Assembly (NCBI RefSeq): GCF_007997155.1
Contig: NZ_VORT01000017.1
Span: 1 to 50,849, forward strand
DNA from: Aequorivita antarctica
Lineage (GTDB): Bacteria; Bacteroidota; Bacteroidia; Flavobacteriales; Flavobacteriaceae
Direction: 5' to 3'
Length of the DNA stretch: 50,849 nt
Positions 49,484 to 50,849 of the stretch are shown piece after piece (position 1 is the stretch's first letter; each line of letters begins with the position of its first letter). The notes beneath the pieces were generated by a model. It had not been told where the DNA came from, did no database searches, and saw nothing but the letters and a program-made list of their open reading frames with translations. Position numbers and translations under genes: made by a program.

Positions 49484-50299
49484 ATGCCTTTTATAAAAAC
49501 GACTGAATCGGATTCAAAATACAATCATTTGGAAAAAATGAGCGTTTCTGAATTGCTTCGAAACATCAATAACGAAGATAAAACCGTTGCGTTTTCAGTT
49601 GAAAAAGCACTTCCACAGATAGAAAAACTTACCGAAAAAGTTGTTGAGAAACTAAACACTGGTGGAAGGCTCTTCTATATTGGCGCAGGAACCAGCGGCC
49701 GTTTGGGAATTGTGGACGCAAGTGAATGTCCACCTACCTTTGGCGTTCCGCATGATTTAGTTGTTGGATTGATAGCTGGCGGCGACACCGCCATCCGCAA
49801 GGCAGTAGAATTTGCTGAAGATTCGGAAAATCAAGGTTGGAAAGATCTCAAAAAACAAAATATTTCAGAAAAAGATATTGTTATTGGCATTGCGGCTTCG
49901 GGTACTACACCCTACGTAATTGGAGCGTTAAAGAAGTGTAATGGAAAAAATATTCCTACGGGATGTATAACTTGCAATGAAGGAAGTCCTTTGGCCCTAA
50001 CTGCACAGTTTCCGATAGTGGTTATTGTTGGGCCTGAATTCATAACAGGAAGCTCGCGCATGAAAGCTGGTACAGCCCAAAAGCTGGTTCTTAACATGAT
50101 TTCGTCTACAGCTATGATCCAACTTGGAAGAGTAAAAGGAAACAAAATGGTAGATATGCAATTGAGTAACAACAAGCTTGTTGATCGTGGTGTAAGAATG
50201 ATTATGACCGAATTGAATATTTCAGAAAAAGAAGCACAAGCGCTTTTGGAAACACATAAAAATGTTCGGAACGCAATAAACAATTTTCAAAATGGGTAA
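49484..50299 (+). CDS. murQ: N-acetylmuramic acid 6-phosphate etherase
   Basis: This 271-aa SIS-domain lyase cleaves the lactyl ether of MurNAc 6-phosphate to give GlcNAc 6-phosphate and D-lactate, for peptidoglycan recycling. The signature GAGTSGRLGIVDASECPPTFG includes the catalytic Glu81; Glu112 is the probable second acid (KAVEFAED). TGSSRMKAGTAQKLVLNM completes the sugar-phosphate site. The frame extends to a TTG at 49478, but that lies in the -7 box, so ATG 49484 is used. No MurNAc phosphotransferase or kinase is adjacent. It overlaps the DUF6095 gene by 8 nt. Confidence 0.96.
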   Translation: MPFIKTTESDSKYNHLEKMSVSELLRNINNEDKTVAFSVEKALPQIEKLTEKVVEKLNTGGRLFYIGAGTSGRLGIVDASECPPTFGVPHDLVVGLIAGGDTAIRKAVEFAEDSENQGWKDLKKQNISEKDIVIGIAASGTTPYVIGALKKCNGKNIPTGCITCNEGSPLALTAQFPIVVIVGPEFITGSSRMKAGTAQKLVLNMISSTAMIQLGRVKGNKMVDMQLSNNKLVDRGVRMIMTELNISEKEAQALLETHKNVRNAINNFQNG

Positions 50300-50516
50300 A
50301 GAGCACACAGATTTCGATTTATTGAAAAAAGGCCTTAAGTTTATGGCTTTTGCATTGCCTTTACTTTTTTTAAGCCCTTATTTATTAACCTTATCTTTTC
50401 TAAATAAAGAAACATTTATGTTTTTCGTGTTCCTTTTCTTCGGAATAGTTGCTGGTGCCGGCGCAATTTATCTTTGTTTTAAAGGGATAAACACTATTAT
50501 GAAATCTATTTTTTAA
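50292..50516 (+). CDS. DUF6095 family small membrane protein
   Basis: This 74-aa protein has two transmembrane helices (MAFALPLLFLSPYLLTLSF and FFVFLFFGIVAGAGAIYLCF) and matches a small family seen downstream of murQ in Flavobacteriia. The start overlaps the last 8 nt of murQ, so translation is coupled. Function is unknown. Confidence 0.8.
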   Translation: MGKEHTDFDLLKKGLKFMAFALPLLFLSPYLLTLSFLNKETFMFFVFLFFGIVAGAGAIYLCFKGINTIMKSIF

Positions 50517-50687
50517 TAGTATCTACTCCTGAAAAAAATAGTTGGGTCCTATCCAGAAAACATCCTGTTTTCCTCCTTTCTAAAATGAGCTAAATTATAT
50601 AGCCCTGCAAGGCTTTTCAAAGCATCATAACCTTCATTCAATCATAGCGATATAACCTAGAATGATAATTGGGTTTCGGTTTATCCC

Positions 50688-50723
50688 ATAAAAAAAGCCC
50701 CTTCACAAAAGTGAAGGGGCTTT
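50688..50723 (-). terminator. rRNA operon terminator
   Basis: A perfect 13-bp stem (50694-50706 with 50711-50723) with an AAAA loop is followed on the minus strand by a run of T, directly after the 5S gene. Confidence 0.93.
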
Positions 50724-50727
50724 AAAG

Positions 50728-50835
50728 GAAGGCGGCGACCTACTCTCCCACAGGATGCAGTACCATCGGCGCAAACGGGCTTAACTTCTCTGTTCGGAAA
50801 GGTAAGAGGTGAGCCCCGTCGCTATAACCACCTTA
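50728..50835 (-). rRNA. rrf: 5S ribosomal RNA
   Basis: The minus strand has the 5S pattern: AAGGTGG at the 5' end pairs with CCGCCTT at the 3' end, and the internal conserved blocks CCGAACAGAGAAGTTAAG and CTGTGGGAGAGTAGGTCG are present. Length is about 106-110 nt. It is the 3' end of an rRNA operon whose 23S and 16S genes lie beyond the right edge. Confidence 0.93.
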
Positions 50836-50849
50836 GTTTTAGCAATCGG

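Noticed and set aside
50600-50625. AGCC/GGCT hairpin after the DUF6095 gene
   Set aside because: A 4-bp stem followed by only four T is too weak for a terminator call.

Overview
The window is chromosomal DNA of a Bacteroidota bacterium, almost certainly a member of the Flavobacteriaceae. The evidence is an AT-rich composition, no Shine-Dalgarno-like leaders, promoters of the Bacteroidota type (TTTG, about 19 nt, then TAnnTTTG), type IX secretion (T9SS) sorting domains, lipoproteins whose Cys is followed by acidic residues, and lineage-typical families (DUF4835, DUF6913, DUF6095, DUF4249, long GAPDH, Bacteroidota-type RpoZ). No insertion sequence, prophage, integrase, tRNA or CRISPR array was found. 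A marine or free-living genus such as Aequorivita or a relative is plausible, but the genus cannot be fixed from sequence alone.

Layout. (1) 1-6030, minus strand: two very large secreted T9SS cargo proteins; the left one runs off the window. (2) 6178-18607, minus strand: a dense housekeeping block with fabI, recN, DUF4835 and coaBC, rpoZ and bamD, dapA and DUF6913, ligA, an aquaporin, a LOG-family hydrolase, prmC and a GNAT enzyme. (3) 18636-25891, mostly plus strand: ribD, an EamA transporter, an IMPACT/YigZ protein, dnaA, a low-molecular-weight tyrosine phosphatase, a secreted PQQ-type sugar dehydrogenase and an RsmI-like methylase, with one convergent thioesterase. (4) 25895-29062, minus strand: two peptidoglycan lyase-type proteins, a second GNAT enzyme and dapF. 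(5) 29324-42555, plus strand: a DegP-type protease, a long GAPDH, three tandem surface-lipoprotein paralogues built from 24-residue solenoid repeats, a DUF748 protein, TPR-trmD, a DUF885 peptidase-like lipoprotein, and an sdpR-sdpI pair in which sdpI carries an in-frame stop. (6) 42744-50516, plus strand: rplS, a roughly 850-bp gene-poor stretch, monomeric isocitrate dehydrogenase, a TonB-dependent receptor with a DUF4249 lipoprotein, murQ and DUF6095. The right edge holds the 5S rRNA end of a minus-strand rRNA operon.

Functional themes. Envelope biogenesis is prominent: bamD, mltG, the ESRG lyase-like protein, murQ, dapA and dapF (meso-diaminopimelate for peptidoglycan), degP and DUF4835. 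The accessory part is the surface layer: the T9SS cargo proteins, the triplicated repeat lipoproteins and the TonB/DUF4249 pair.

Most notable observations: the recently duplicated L-domain-like lipoprotein operon, whose promoter -33 box lies in the loop of the preceding terminator; a perfect 10-bp inverted repeat flanking the probable sdpR promoter and the nonsense codon in sdpI; several genes whose -7 box lies only 3-7 nt before the start codon (leaderless candidates murQ, dapF, ligA); and a CoaBC decarboxylase domain in which two canonical catalytic residues are replaced.
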